From: Polydactylus sextarius
Lineage: Eukaryota > Chordata > Actinopteri > Polynemidae
NCBI GenBank assembly: GCA_016801845.1
Contig: CM028921.1
Span: forward strand, 10,578,775-10,642,774
Direction: 5' to 3'
Length of the DNA stretch: 64,000 nt
The notes below the pieces were generated by a model. The model did not search any database. It was not told the origin of the DNA and saw nothing but the letters and a program-made list of their open reading frames with translations. Positions 12,920 to 24,917 of the stretch are shown in pieces. The stretch's first letter is position 1. Each line of letters starts with the position of its first letter. The position numbers were made by a program, and so were the translations under genes.

Positions 12920-15900
12920 CAAGTATGAGAGGAAGAAGAGTGAGGGGTGGGGTCTGGGGGCAGAGCTTGCCGGAAGAGTTCTGAAGCTAAATACAAAGCA
13001 GATATGGATGAAGGTTGCATTATTCACAGGATATGAAACTCTCTGTGCTCCGTGGCACTTCAAAGGCTTGCCTTCATATTAGCAGCGGGCTCAAGAGAGA
13101 ATCTTGTTTTTTTATAATGTTCATCCATAAATAAGGCATCCACAAGCAGCAGAAGCAGCAGAACACAAACAGGCCCCAACTTCCCAATTAAAGTTTCCCC
13201 AACTCTCTGTCTTAATGTGGCCCAGTTGTGCTGCTGACGTCCTTAACCCCATAAGTGCAGTTTGATCTTCCTGCAAATGAGATTTTACATACTGTGATAT
13301 TTTTAATGCCGTGCTAATTATTCATTATCCACCTTTAGCATGTCTGTGTGAATTCTCATCTTTCGGGGGGAATCCAGCGAGTGACTTGGTGCGTTTTAAA
13401 GCTTTACAGTTTCCCTGAAATGTCCGCAGGAAGCGACCTGGAACCATCAGTGCTGCGGCAAAAATATGGCATCTGAACAGTAAAAAAAAAAAAAAAATGT
13501 CTTCAAATAATGATCAGTAGGCAGCTGTAGTCACAGAGCCAACATGTCTAAACAAACTTCCAGTGAACATGAACATTCCTGCAGAGCTGCGTAGTGTGTT
13601 TAGAAGAATTCACAAGTGCAGAGGTTTTTATACATCTCTGTCAAATAAACTGCACATAAACTGTGGCAAAGACTGCAAAGTTTACAGTGCATCTTAATAG
13701 AAGTAATAAAGTCAAATGATTTATGCAGTAGCAGTCATAAAAAGTCACACACACACACACATACACACGGACAGTTTTATTGCAGCATTGTTCGTGTTGC
13801 AAAAGTCCAAGGTCTAAAAGAACAGGTTTATAATGGATGTAGAGCAGGACTGTAATTAGACATTGTCACATATTCACTTTTAGGAGTATCAGTGTCACGA
13901 TTGATGGATTTTAATCTGATAATAACACATGAAAGTTCACAACATTAGTAGTTCGGTTTTAGTTTAATGTCATTTCATTTGTTATTAATGACACTTTCAT
14001 TCTTGCCTCATCAAAATGTCCTTGAGTCCATATTGTTCCCAAAATGTTCAGGTTGTGTAGATGGAAATGTACAGCTGCTTGGGGCACAAAGTCTTTAACG
14101 TTGCTGTCAATGACTCTTTTATATTCTATCTTATATTTTTTTCATGAATCCAGGGGTTTTCAAGAAAATTAGCACTTCAGAGTCAGTATTTCATCATCAG
14201 TGATCAAATCCAAGTTAATTCTAAACCTCAGATATTTGACAAAGAACCTAAGACCTCGTTCTTGTTGTCTTTTCAACCCACTTGCCCATATGTCACAAAT
14301 GCATTAGACATCACTGAGTTTGATAAATCCCATACCTCTGCAACATTTTCCTGCTCCATATTACAATGGCCTTGTTGACAAATTAATTTTGAATCTACAC
14401 ATAACTTTAAAACTTAACTTTAAGAAGTAAAACAGACAAACTGGCATTTTACAGACTTATTAGTTATTCACTTAACTCATCATTTATTTGAGAAATGTTT
14501 GAACATTCAACCAAAATAATCAAGTTAAGTTCATTTTATTCCTACAGTTCCAGATCGTAACAGATGTTATCTTAAGGCACAATATTATTTACACAGATCC
14601 AACTTTCTCTCATGAGTGAGCACTTGGAGACAGTGGCAAAGAAAACCAACTTTTAAGATGAAGAAGCCTCAAGCAGCACTGAGCTCAGGGTGGGCGCCAT
14701 CTGCTTTGACCGGTTGGGTTGAGAGAGAAAGAAGTGTCTTAGTAATACATCGTGACTTTGCCTTTGTTGGTATTTTAGTGAACATTGTGACGTCTGCAGA
14801 GACTGATCCTATCCCCCGAATCGGCTTCTCCTCTCTGCTGTGATCAAAGCACGGAAAAGACAGAGCTGCAAAGTCTGTCACTGTGGTTTAGGAGACAAAA
14901 ACACGCTCTCGCCGCTGTCTGTGACAGCCCCCGAGTCTGCTATCAGTTTCTGGCAGCTCTGTGCTGTATATCATTAATGGCGTTAGCTGAAATGTTTTTT
15001 TAGAGAGAGCAAATGGGACACAGAGTTTGGCGAAAAAAAAAAAAAAACACATCTTTGATCTTTAAGCTCTCCAGTGCATTCTTTGCTAAATTGGTACATT
15101 TTGTTCCTGATGTTTCTGAACATCTCTGTTTGTTTAAAAGCCTCCTGCAGCAGTTGCTTGAATGTTTGTTTTTTGTTGTTTTTTTTTTTTATCTTTTTTA
15201 TATTAATTAATAATAATACCTTAATAATACCTTAGAAACAATTAAATAAGCAAAGATACAAACATCATCATCATTTATGGTTGAAAAGTTATCAACCATA
15301 TTATAAGTGAAGTCATTCAGTATATTTTTATAGTATTTGTTGACTGTAATCTTTATCCTTTATAGCAATATTTTAATTTGTTCAATTGATAATTCAGAAA
15401 TAGTTTCATAAGGCTGATGTTCTCTTCTGTGTTTATTTATTTAGATCTGTCGGAGCAAAGTGAAGGAGACCCAGCAGCAGTTTTTCCACAGTCTCGCAGT
15501 GAGACAGAGTCTGGCCGTTCACTTCAACATCCAGCAGGACTGTGGACACTTCCTGGCTGATGTCCCTGCACGCCTGCTGCCCTGGGAAGAAGACAAGGAG
15601 GAGGAGGAGGAGGAAGAGGACGAGGAGGGAGATGCGAAGGACAAAGAGAAAGAAACTAAAACCGAATCCAAAACGACAGCGGACTCCAAATCTCCAAATG
15701 GTAAATTAGACGAAGCGGCGGCAGCAGGTCACATGAACGCGGCCGGTCGTTTGAGGAGCAGAGTGGTCGTCATCACGCGTGAGGTGCCGTTCCAGACGGT
15801 GGCTGATTTCGTGCGAGAAGGCGTGAGCCGTCACGGTCACAACCCAGAGCTGTACGAGCGTCAAGTTTGTCTCCTGCTGCTGCAGCTCTGCTCTGGTCTG

Positions 15901-16842
15901 GAGCACATGAAACCGTATCATGTGACCCACTGTGACCTGCGACTGGAAAACCTGCTGCTGGTAAACTGTCAACCCGGGAACCCCTGGAACCTGGACTTAC
16001 TTGAGCCGAACAACAACAGCAACAGCAGTGGGGGCGCCGGCAGCTCCGCCAGTGGCGCGGCCTCCACCAGCGCCGCCGCCACAGCTGCCAACGCCACCTG
16101 TCCCGCTCGCCTCATCATAAGTAACTTCTCCCAGGCGAAGCAGAAGAGCACTCTGATGGCGGCCGACCCTGGTACGCTGCGCGACCAGTCGCGTCTGGCG
16201 CCCGAGATCGTCACAGCGACTCAGTACCGCAAATGTGACGAGTTTCAAACAGGAATCCTCATCTACGAGATGCTGCACCAGCCCAACCCCTTTGAGGAGA
16301 CCCCGGAGCTGAAAGAGCGTGAGTACACGTGGGCCGACCTGCCGCCGCTGCCCGTCAGGTCACTGTACTCCCAGGGTCTGCAGCAGCTCGCCAGGCTGCT
16401 GCTCACCGTCAACCCCTCTGAGAGGATCCGCATGTCGGAGGCGAGGGCCTGTCTGCAGTGTCTCCTCTGGGGGCCGAGGGAGGATTTGTTCCAAGCGCTG
16501 GGCTGCAGCACCACGGGCCCCATGTCTGGAGCCACGTCCAGCCAACGTGAAGCTACACTCCAGAACTGGTTGGACCTGAAGCGGACGCTGATGATGATCA
16601 AGTTCGCCGAGCGCTCGCTGGATGCGGCGTGTGGCGTGAGCCTGGAGGACTGGCTGTGCTGCCAGTACCTGGCGTTCGCCACCATAGACACCCTGAGCCG
16701 GGTGGTTCACATCCTGCAGCAGCCTCAGTCTCAAAACCAGAATCAGAACCAGAACCAGCCGGCGCACGCCGCACAAAACCAAACTCAAACCCAAACACAT
16801 CTAGCGCACACCTTCCACCTGACTCAGTCACAGCCGCTCTGA
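464..16842 (+). CDS. peak1: PEAK/PRAG-family pseudokinase, PEAK1-like (4 coding exons, 834 aa)
   Basis: Exons 464-492, 3864-4117, 10813-11636 and 15445-16842 join in phases 2, 1 and 0 to one open frame with consensus GT/AG borders. Family knowledge: PEAK proteins are cytoplasmic scaffolds at the actin cytoskeleton and focal adhesions; they bind Shc, Grb2 and Crk through phosphotyrosine and proline motifs and dimerise through helices around a kinase fold. Seen: MGSCVS start (possible N-myristoylation and palmitoylation), proline motif TPPPLPKK (134-141), NPLY (179-182), predicted helices before the kinase fold (about 290-345), beta-3 YAIK with Lys369, catalytic-loop HCDLRLEN (531-538), NFS instead of DFG (596-598), APE (621-623), and the C-terminal helix region ending in an Asn/Gln-rich tail. 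The N-lobe has an acidic Glu-rich insertion (about 420-437). The missing DFG Asp supports pseudokinase status. Text of the C-lobe (CDEFQTGILIYEML) fits PEAK1 better than PRAG1 as I recall them, but mammalian PEAK1 is about twice as long, so a paralogue or an unseen alternative 5' exon is possible. Confidence 0.82.
493..3863 (+). other. intron 1 of the PEAK1-like gene
   Basis: A 3.4 kb intron from GTAAGC to an acceptor ending GTGCAG. It holds a near-perfect hairpin at 1593-1640, short poly(A)/poly(T) runs (about 1208-1219, 2467-2480, 3428-3449) and AT-rich sequence. The open frames in it are short, carry no recognisable domain and look random. Confidence 0.6.
1593..1640. repeat. 48-bp near-perfect hairpin
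   Basis: Left arm 1593-1615 and right arm 1618-1640 are reverse complements over 23 bases with one mismatch, separated by the two bases GA. The 2-nt loop is too tight for a normal pre-miRNA. It may be the centre of a collapsed foldback or MITE-type element. No terminal repeats were identified outside it. Confidence 0.75.
5291..6440 (+). mobile_element. degenerate cut-and-paste DNA transposon with transposase remnants
   Basis: The segment begins CAGGGTGTCC and ends in ATATACCCTG, giving a terminal inverted CAGGGT. Both ends carry the 'gtcttaaaaagtcttaa'-type text typical of an abundant fish transposon. Inside, translated pieces resemble a fish transposase: one of about 55 residues (roughly 5639-5800, including EVIWCLNTAVNYNSLNSNEG) and one around 6046-6135 with FVLMLDESVNQ. 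They are in different frames and interrupted, so the element is dead. No clean target-site duplication is seen. Assignment to the hAT-like group is from memory of similar fish proteins and is tentative. Confidence 0.6.
7278..7341. repeat. pyrimidine (CT)n/(CCCT)n tract
   Basis: Almost pure C/T for more than 60 bases, mixing CCCT and CT units; a low-complexity intronic tract. The long open frames across it are composition artefacts. Confidence 0.85.
8286..8337. repeat. (CA)n microsatellite
   Basis: About 26 uninterrupted CA units within intron 2 of the PEAK1-like gene. The HTHTHT reading frames over it are not genes. Confidence 0.97.
11637..15444 (+). other. intron 3 of the PEAK1-like gene
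   Basis: A 3.8 kb intron from GTGAGA to an acceptor ending TTATTTAG. It contains a (GT)n run at 12886-12909, a short CA run near 13747-13762, poly(A) runs (13481-13497, 15032-15047) and AT-rich sequence. No exon-like segment was recognised. Confidence 0.6.
12886..12909. repeat. (TG)n microsatellite followed by (GA)n
   Basis: Twelve TG units run directly into a short GAGAGA stretch. Intronic simple repeat. Confidence 0.93.
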
Positions 16843-19760
16843 GTTCTTCTTCCCCAACTGTTACTATGGCAACACAGCCAACTACCCCCATGTGGTCCCC
16901 TCGCTGGTGTTTAAGTGTGATGTAAGCTAACAGTGGGCTTGTGTTGTTGCAGCAGCCGCAGGGCTCGCCAAAAACCAATCAGCTGGGTTTTTTATGCAAT
17001 GTCTTGTGTTTTCCTTCGTGGACAAATCAATCTGCAGAATGAGAGGCCGTGTTCCCATCATGAATAGAGTTATTCACAGCTCTCAGATCAGCCACTGCAA
17101 GATGGTCACAAGCCCAGGAAATTAAAGATCCGTCTGGCATTACGGCAGCGGAGACGCAGACGTCCAGTTAGTTTCTCTGGCTCATCACTTCTCACGTGGT
17201 AAAACACTAAACCAGCACTAAACTCGAGAATTATCATGTGTGTGAGTGAGTTCTGACAGAGGTGTGATCTTCATATTAGATACACTTTCAGTTAACTGGA
17301 CAGTGTCAGATGGAATCATTTAGATTTTTAGTTTCATCTAAAAAAAAAAAATTAGAACCCAGTTAAGATTCTAAGCAACAAATATTTCTTTAAAAATTTT
17401 AATAATAAAATGAGAAATGAAGGGTGACAAATTAAAATGAAGGCAAATAGAGGATTAAAAAAAACAAATTATCTGACTCTAGAACATCTCATCAGAGCAA
17501 TATTTTCCTCCATCTAGACCGACACAAAATGAAAGATATTTTTCCCCACTGAAGCCAAAGATCCACCATGAATCAACAAGTTTATTACAAAATACAGTAA
17601 CAATGTGATTGATCAGTAACTAGATCTGTTATTGGTTCGTTAATCACTAGTTTACATTCAGTCTGTAGAGCTGAACTTAACAAACATCATATAAATGCTG
17701 TTGTATCATATCCGACATTACACTACAGCTGACGTTTGTGACAGCTCATTTTGACAAGTTCACACGTTTCAGACGCTTCAAAGTGAAAATGGGACACAAG
17801 CCACGTCTGTTTGGTCTGATTTGTCTTCGGAGTTCGTGCAATTCTCTTCGTTTTGTATTTGGACGTTTCCGTGACGTCACGCAGCCTTTTTGCTTTTTTT
17901 ACTAATCGTCTCTTCTATTAGTTTTGTGGCACATAAACTGATTGGTATATCAGTTCGAAATCCTGCAACTTTAGAAACAAAGTGAATTTCGGTGTAAAGA
18001 ACTTGGGGATGGGAGATGATAGGGATGTTTTCAGGGACTGCAAAAAATAAGTTCTTCTGTTGTGTCTGTCGTGTTTGTTTTTTTGTCAAGTTGTTTTTCG
18101 AACGGTTCTGCGTTACAGATGACATTTGCACATTCGGTTTGAACGTTCGGCGCTCCTCGATGGAGACTGAAGATGTGACGATGGTGATGATGATGATGAT
18201 GATGATAATGATGGTGATGATGATGATGCAGGAGAGACTGAGAAAGGTTCCTGTGAATTTTAAAGGAACTGTATTCGATTTGTTTCTTTTGTTTTGTTTT
18301 TTTGCAGCGTGTGGAATGTAAAAGTTTTGCGCATTTGGACTTGAAACAGACATTTTGGACTTGGACTCATCCGCTCCTGAACACACTCATCTTCTGACTG
18401 AACCACTTTGTTTCACATAGAAACTGTGCGTGTGTGTGTGTGTGTGTGTGTGAGTGCGTGAGATAATCAACCACAGCCTTGAAGAGAATCTACTCAACCA
18501 CTGACACTTTCATTCCTCCTGCCTTGTTTCCCTCCCGTCCTGTCGTACGTATCCAGCAGCAGATCCTCCCTGTTTGTCAGGACTCTTACAGATTTACTCT
18601 GCTTTAATTAAATGAGCTCTGTGTTATTGATCTAAACTTTTCAGCCTGTAGTCAATGGAAGCAACACCCTCAGCTCCACCACCCCCTGACAAAAAAAACA
18701 AACACTCGGAGTTTCATGCACATGAATTTATTTGTGGTTATAAACGAACAAAACAGCTTAAAGAAGCATCTTTAACTCTGTTTAACTTTGTGTGCATCCG
18801 GACAGACGACGTTGGCAAACTGACGTTTTTCTTTCAGCGTTTCAGCTCGTCACTGGGAGGGAAAAACTAACAAACAAACAAACAAAGAAAAAAGTACTTT
18901 TGGGATCAGGATCTTGTGTTTGTTTTACTGCAGATGTACAACTAACAAGACTTAATGGTCCATGGAGTGAAAATGAGACAAAGCAGGTATGAGTTTGTTG
19001 CTGCGTTAAAAGGGTTTTGTGTACTAAAGGAATGTGTGTGGACGGCACTGGTGGCTGTCCTTGTATTTAGAGATTTAAGCCTTTATATATATTATATATA
19101 GTATAAATATATATAACCTTTATCTATTTTAACCCACACACTATTTTGTCGAGTACGGAGCACCTCTATTTCTGTCTAGAGTCTAACTAATTATCATTTA
19201 TTCATTTAAAAAAAAAAAAAAAAAAAGTTTTACTTGACTGTCTTCAACCTCGCTTTTTTTTTTTTTTTTTTTTTTTTGGGGGGTAGTTATCACTGTCCTG
19301 ATCAAAAGGATAAATGAAAAAAACAAACAAAAAAAAAGATCTTGTGCTTCAGTTGCATTAATATACAGGAAAAATGTACAGTATTTTTACCCCTCTTGTA
19401 AAAAGGAAAAGAAAAAGTTAAAAAAAAAAAAAAAAAGGAGATGAACCACTTTGAAAAGAGGCTGAAGGACGACTTTTAAATCTGAGCGGATAAAAACCGA
19501 TGCATCTTTTTTTCTCTCTCTCTCTCTCTCTGTCTTCTTTCTCTTGTCGCTTTGGTTTTTCTCTTTGCGTTGTTAATCGCCACTGAACAGGAAAACAAAA
19601 AAACTAAAACAAAAACAACAAAAAAAAAAAAAAAACAGACGCTCTCTGAGGCTTTCTGCGAACATGTGTACAGTCTGTCTCCTGGCCTGCCGCCATCTAT
19701 TGTTGATCAAGTTAACCAACAGTAACAGAACAATAAATATATGTTTTTATAGATAAACTC
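16843..19760 (+). other. 3' UTR of the PEAK1-like gene
   Basis: From the TGA at 16840-16842 to shortly after an AATAAA at 19732-19737 there is no splice-like or coding segment. The stretch contains a (GAT)n tract (18181-18229), a (GT)n run (18429-18452), poly(A) at about 19207-19226, poly(T) at about 19254-19276, poly(A) at about 19419-19436 and 19620-19635, and a (CT)n tract at about 19511-19531. Length and tract density fit a long, mRNA-level regulated vertebrate 3' UTR, but shorter alternative ends are possible. Confidence 0.5.
19732..19737 (+). terminator. polyadenylation signal AATAAA (PEAK1-like gene)
   Basis: Canonical AATAAA followed about 20-40 bases later by GT-rich sequence (CTGTGCTGTTTGTGTTTATT), the usual downstream element. 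It is the best candidate end of the upstream transcript. Confidence 0.6.
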
Positions 19761-21839
19761 TGTGCTGTTTGTGTTTATTGATACTCTTCTATTATCTGTC
19801 GCTGCTGAAGCCTTTGGAAGGTTTTGAACCTGAACAGATTGTGTCACTTGATTTTCAGCATTTCTCCCTGAAGCTGCCTGAATAATGAGCCTCTCAATTA
19901 TTTACGGCGACTGTCCTAAAACTGGAAACATATGAATTTTTTCAGTGAAATTTTCAGTCTGTTACTTCTTTGTGCATTGATGCATCTGTGTTAGCTTTCA
20001 GATTTAAAGACACTCTCTGATTTTGTTTAGTTTGGGAAATCTAAAAAGCTACAAAACGACTTTCAACATTTCTGCGCCTACATGGCTGCGGTACCTCCTC
20101 ACACCACCAGATGGAGACATCTGAAAGGCAAAGAAACACTAGGACACACTGCTCACCTGTTGTTAAACCTTTTAACTGACTGTTTAAGTATTAACTTTGA
20201 TTGTCATGTTCAAATCCAGTGAAAGGAGCAGTAAAGGTGGTTGAATTTAACTTCACGCAGTCATTTTGCTCTAACCTTAGAGATGAGATTTTCCCGTCTA
20301 GACTGGAGATTATATTTTTCTCCAACATAAAGTGTCTCACCTGTCTCTTCTTTAATTGGAAATGAGATTAAACTCTGTCCCATCCACGGCGCCTGCTTCT
20401 GTATCTATCAGTCATTCACTTTGCACGTCTGGAAGACTGCTGTCAGAGTTTCAGCTAAAATGGAAACAGGTTGTGTTTGATCAGACCGTGTCTGTTGGCA
20501 CCTGTTCATGGTGTTCGTTTGCTCTTCTGTCAGTGTCATGGCTCCATCTGTGGATTATGTATGGTAGAAGGGCAATACAAATGACTGTTAATGCTATAAA
20601 TTGCAAAAATGTCCGCTTCTTCTTCTAATTCTTCCCTTTCCAGGACTCCCTGCTGGTCTTTGCACCTATCAGCAGTTCAGAACTGCTCTAATCCGCTGTA
20701 TATGAGGCTGTTTCCTGCTGGCAGCAATCATGAAATCCATCAGTCTGCGTCCAAAGTGATGCTTCAGTGGGTTTATTACTAGTATTGTGACCCATTGCTT
20801 GATCAATAATCTGGTTGGATGAGGTTAGAACAGGCCAAACTGGTGGATGTGGGGAGGTCAGAGGACGTCCAGAGATCTTTAAACATCAAGTAGATGAATT
20901 CAAACTGTAGTAAAACAGCTAAAAAGGTCAATTAAATCATTGTGTATCTCAATGTGCCTGTATTGTAGATCATTTTTTATATAATTAAGAATAAATTGTA
21001 AGGTTTTTTTTTCCCTGCTAAACAAAGTCTTCTGACAGATCATCGCTCTGATGACAGCTGATGTTCAGTTTTCATGCCAACGATGCGTCTGCCAGATAAT
21101 CAGTAAATGACTGCGGTGGTGTTAGAGATACAGTAAATGTTTGTCTGGAGTGATAGATGGAGGAGGAGGAGCAGCAGCAGGAGGAAGAGGAGGAGGGTGG
21201 AGGAAAAGAGGCAGAGACCACTATTTTTTACTCCATGTGCCATCTACAGCTACTCATCAGCTAAAGCATATAAATGAAGACAAGTTATTAGACTAAATGG
21301 TCACTTTATCAAATAGATTATATAATAACATTATTATTATTATAGCGACTTAGTAAGATATCACAGAAATAACTAGTTATTTCCACTCAGATGTAAGTGT
21401 GACTGTGGCTTTTATTAATGCTTATTAATGGTAACAATTAATAAGAGAAATGAGGGATTTATTTCCTATAATTAATAAAGCTATTTGTCCCGTATTATAT
21501 AGTCTGTTATGTGCAGGGAGGCTTATTAGAACAAAAACAATGACTTAGCAATGAAGTATAATGTGTTGTGACTTCAGGGCTTCAGTTCGACTCTGGATGA
21601 GAGGATGAATAAAAATGAGTGTTGCTATGAAGGTGGTGTCAGCCCCCACCCCCATCCTCACCCTCTCCAGAATAAACAGTTATATAATTTCACACTGAAT
21701 CATCACCAACATATAAAAATGGAGGAGTTTGGTTTCTCTCCTGGGACAGAATTGGATCCGTTGGTGGGTCAGGTGGTTGGAAGACTTGGAGAAAGTTTGG
21801 GTCTCACACACACACACACACAAACACACCTCCCATCCT
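19761..21839. other. intergenic, PEAK1-like to syt12
   Basis: About 2 kb without a supported gene. It contains a GGA/GCA-rich purine tract near 21159-21205 and AT-rich stretches around 21300-21480. Reading frames here are short and featureless. Confidence 0.5.
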
Positions 21840-22417
21840 GGTCTCCCCCCTCCCTCCTTCCCTGTCCGTGCACCCGTTGCGTAATACCAGACTACGAGTG
21901 TGTGTAAGTGTGTGTGCGCAGCAGCCAGGTCCTCCCCAGTTCTGCTGCTGCTGCTGCTGCTGTGGAGCTTTGGAAGGGGGAAGGAGGCGGTGGTCGTTGT
22001 TATCGAGCGGCCCGGCGGTGGAAGTTGTGCGCTGCAGGGGTGGGACTTTCTCTGCGCAGTCGGTTCGGTCGTTTCACACAGAGATGCCTCTGGCAGCAGC
22101 AGCAGCTTCCCTGACTCCAGCGAGCAGCAAAAACACACGGGCACCTCAGAGAAGCTGAAGACAAACCGTCCTCCTCTTCCTCCTCTTCTTCCTCTCTGGA
22201 TGCGCTGTAAAACAGGAGGAGTGTGAACGCCGTTTCCCTCCTCCTCCATCACCACCGACCCCCCGACCCCCCCTCCCCTCCCCCCTCGGGGACACGTAGA
22301 CCGGGACCGGCACCGCTGTCATTGGATGGAGAGAGGCGCCTGAAGAAGGGAGAGTGGTGGTGGAGTTGGTCTACCCTCCTCCTCCTTCCTCCCTACTGCA
22401 CCAAAAGAAAACTCCGG
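21840..22417 (+). promoter_or_regulatory. CpG-rich promoter and putative 5' UTR exon of syt12
   Basis: This is the clearest G+C- and CpG-rich patch in the first 32 kb. It contains a (CTG)n stretch (about 21943-21962) and C-rich tracts and ends at a consensus donor (GTAAGAAAT starting at 22418). It lies upstream of syt12 on the same strand with no other gene between. The short ATG frames inside lack conserved features. I infer an untranslated first exon spliced to the acceptor at 32187/32188. The exact start is unknown, and a separate unrecognised transcript is the alternative. Confidence 0.45.
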
Positions 22418-23754
22418 GTAAGAAATGCGTGCTCACACAGGCCGTTTGGCTCCATCCGACACCTGCCGCTGCGCTCCAGCTCTGCTCTGCTCTTTTCTCT
22501 CCATGCAACATGCATCATGGCGAGACTTGGGACTTGCATGCGTCTTTTTTCTCTCTTTCTCTCCTCTCATCCGGTTCTTTGTTGACAGTGAAGGGATTAA
22601 TTTAAAGCGTGTGAGGCTTTAGCTGCGCTTGTAAATGCATCTGAGCAGACGGGATGGCAGCGCGTCTTTTCTTTCTTTTTTTTTTCCATTGAATTTATTC
22701 TCTGGCACAGCATTTTCCAACACTCTGCTCTTTTCTCCCAGTCGACCCAAATATTGATTCGCATTACAAGTGGTGGAGCTGAACCAGAAGCAGGTTATTG
22801 TCAGTTTTTTGATGTCCAGTGTGCTACTGGGGTTAAAGGAAGGGATAACAAATGGCACCTTGAGCTGAACTCCAGCTGAAAACTGTGGCCTGGAAGATTA
22901 AAAAGAAAACTTAGTGCAGGTTTGATGAGCAGCTTTAGAGCTGTAATGTGAATTTAAACCAGATTTAAGTCTAAAGTCTCATCGGCTTTTGTAGATTGAA
23001 CATGTAAATCCATTGGGTGACCCTGGAAATTAGGGTGAGTGAAGGCGAATGTGTGATTTTATTGAATATTTATCACATTAAACTGAAAAACCTTCAGGGT
23101 TTAATTTGATTTTGACACAAGAATCAGAGAATAATAAAGTACTGCGTGAGTCTAGATTCTGAATATTTCTTTACTTTTTGGAAGTTTTATTTGGTTCATG
23201 TCAGTCACAGATATGCTGCAGCAGAACTCAATATTTAAGAGAAGGTCTCTGTAATCTATTTAAAATTACCAGCTCATAACTCAGGAGGTTGTTTGACTTT
23301 CAAAGGGTTAAAAGGTAAATTATGAAACTGAGAGGAGAAAAATGCTGCTAGGCTTTTATTAATTCCACCTTTAACCAATAAAATCTTGCAGATAATGATC
23401 CTTTAAAGCACCAGCTCGTGCGCTGCCGGGTGGGTTTGATTGGTCGGCCTTTTGCAGACATTGTATAGATGTTAGTTACTTGTGGAGCTGGCAGCGATCC
23501 TGTTTACTGTAACTCAACTTGACAGATGGTCCCGTTAATACCTCCCTGACTGGAGACGTCTGCCCTGAAGCCTCTCCATGATGGTTTTTTCTTACATTTC
23601 GCATCAATTAACAGTAAAACAAAGCTTCAGTTATTAGAACTTGAAGCATATTCAGACTCTAAAAGTTAAATATTCATTTGAAAAATAATCATTTTCTAAC
23701 AGATTGCTCTTGTTAACATAATATAACACTCACAGTCAAGTCGGAATAGCATTG

Positions 23755-23755
<1 letters not shown>

Positions 23756-23833
<78 letters not shown>
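23756..23833. repeat. (TG)n microsatellite, about 39 units
   Basis: The longest pure dinucleotide run in the window (78 bases). It is likely length-polymorphic and able to adopt Z-DNA. It lies 150 bases from a (CA)n run of opposite sense. Confidence 0.97.
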
Positions 23834-23834
<1 letters not shown>

Positions 23835-23980
23835 CACAGGGATCCTCGCCTCCTCGTCAAGCTGAAATACGACCTGCTCAGCATTCAATTCTTCCACCAG
23901 CGGCTCCCAATCATCTCAGCCATTTGTTTAACACCTCCTCTCTTTCCCTCACTGTCATGGGCTTCCCCTGCCTCTCTTTT

Positions 23981-23983
<3 letters not shown>

Positions 23984-24015
<32 letters not shown>
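23984..24015. repeat. (CA)n microsatellite, 16 units
   Basis: Pure CA run, complementary to the larger (TG)n tract just upstream. Confidence 0.96.
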
Positions 24016-24016
<1 letters not shown>

Positions 24017-24673
24017 TTAGCTGCCTGGGATCCCATCGTGGAACACCCCTTGTAAGAAAAGTATTATTACATTAAGAAAACTGAGAGCACTTAGATGAAC
24101 AGTGAAGACGTGTGGCAGTCTCCTGTAACACCTAAAGGCCCAGTACCATTATCACAATGGTCTTTCCTAACTTCAAACGGTGGCTTACGTCGTAATGTAT
24201 CACAGTTAATATTTCCAGAACAGATCACTTAAGGGATTAGGGCTTCACTTTTCCTTGTTTCTCTTCTCTTCCTTGCTGAACGCCTGTGGTCAGAGCGTTT
24301 TATCGTCAAATGTAGCTACAGCTCTATTCTCTCAGCAGCAGGCTGGAGAGGGAACTGTAAAACAAAGCGTGATAAGATGAATCATATTTATGGGATTGAG
24401 ACAGTCGCATTAAACAGTGTGTTCTCTTCAGGCTGTAGTTGAAACATTCTCATGAGGGGAATTTTTAGTACTAACATTTTCTAATTTCCCTAAACAAGTT
24501 GCGGGTTTTTATCTATTTTGTCCTCCTGAATGAATTTGATCAAAATGTGTTCGTGGTATTTTTTTTTTTTTTTTTTTTTTGCAACACCAATTACAGTACA
24601 TTGTTGTTCTCTGAGGGTTGTGGACACTTTTATAAAAAATAGATAAATAAATAAAATAAAGATGTATAATTTT

Positions 24674-24917
24674 GGGCAGCACGGTGGCACCGGTTAGCGC
24701 TGTGGCCTCACAGCGAGAAGGTGCTGGGTTTTGACTCCTGGGTTGGGTGCAGGGAGTTTGCATGTTCTCCCTGTGTCTGTGTGGGTTTCCTCCAGAAGCT
24801 CCGATTTCCTCCCAATAAAAACATGCATACATTAGGGTTGAGTCTGTATATGTGCCCGTAAGCATGTGCCTTCACCCATAAGCAGCTGGGATAGGCTCAA
24901 GCCACACCCACCCCCCA
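24674..24917 (+). mobile_element. tRNA-derived SINE of the DANA/mermaid type (diverged)
   Basis: The text follows the widespread fish SINE: a head reading GGGCAGCACGGTGGCACC and GGTTAGCGCTG (A-box area), CACAGCGAGAAGGT, a degenerate B box (GGGTTTTGACTCC for GGTTCGAATCC), GGAGTTTGCATGTTCTCCC, GTGTGGGTTTCCTCC and a 3' part with AGCTGGGATAGGCTC. A poly(T) run lies upstream at 24558-24580. Family name is from memory of the consensus. Substitutions in the B box indicate an old, inactive copy. Confidence 0.85.

Noticed and set aside
15706..16800. Several long minus-strand and alternative-frame open frames over the last PEAK1-like exon
   Set aside because: They are shadows of a G+C-rich coding exon; the + frame carries all the kinase motifs.
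22042..22051. NF-kappa-B-like GGGACTTTCT
   Set aside because: One mismatch from the consensus and a single short match; not enough to claim a site.
21868..22585. ATG-started frames across the CpG-rich block (Ala-, Ser- and Pro-rich)
   Set aside because: Composition-driven, overlapping in all frames, with no domain or conserved feature; a 5' UTR exon is the simpler reading.
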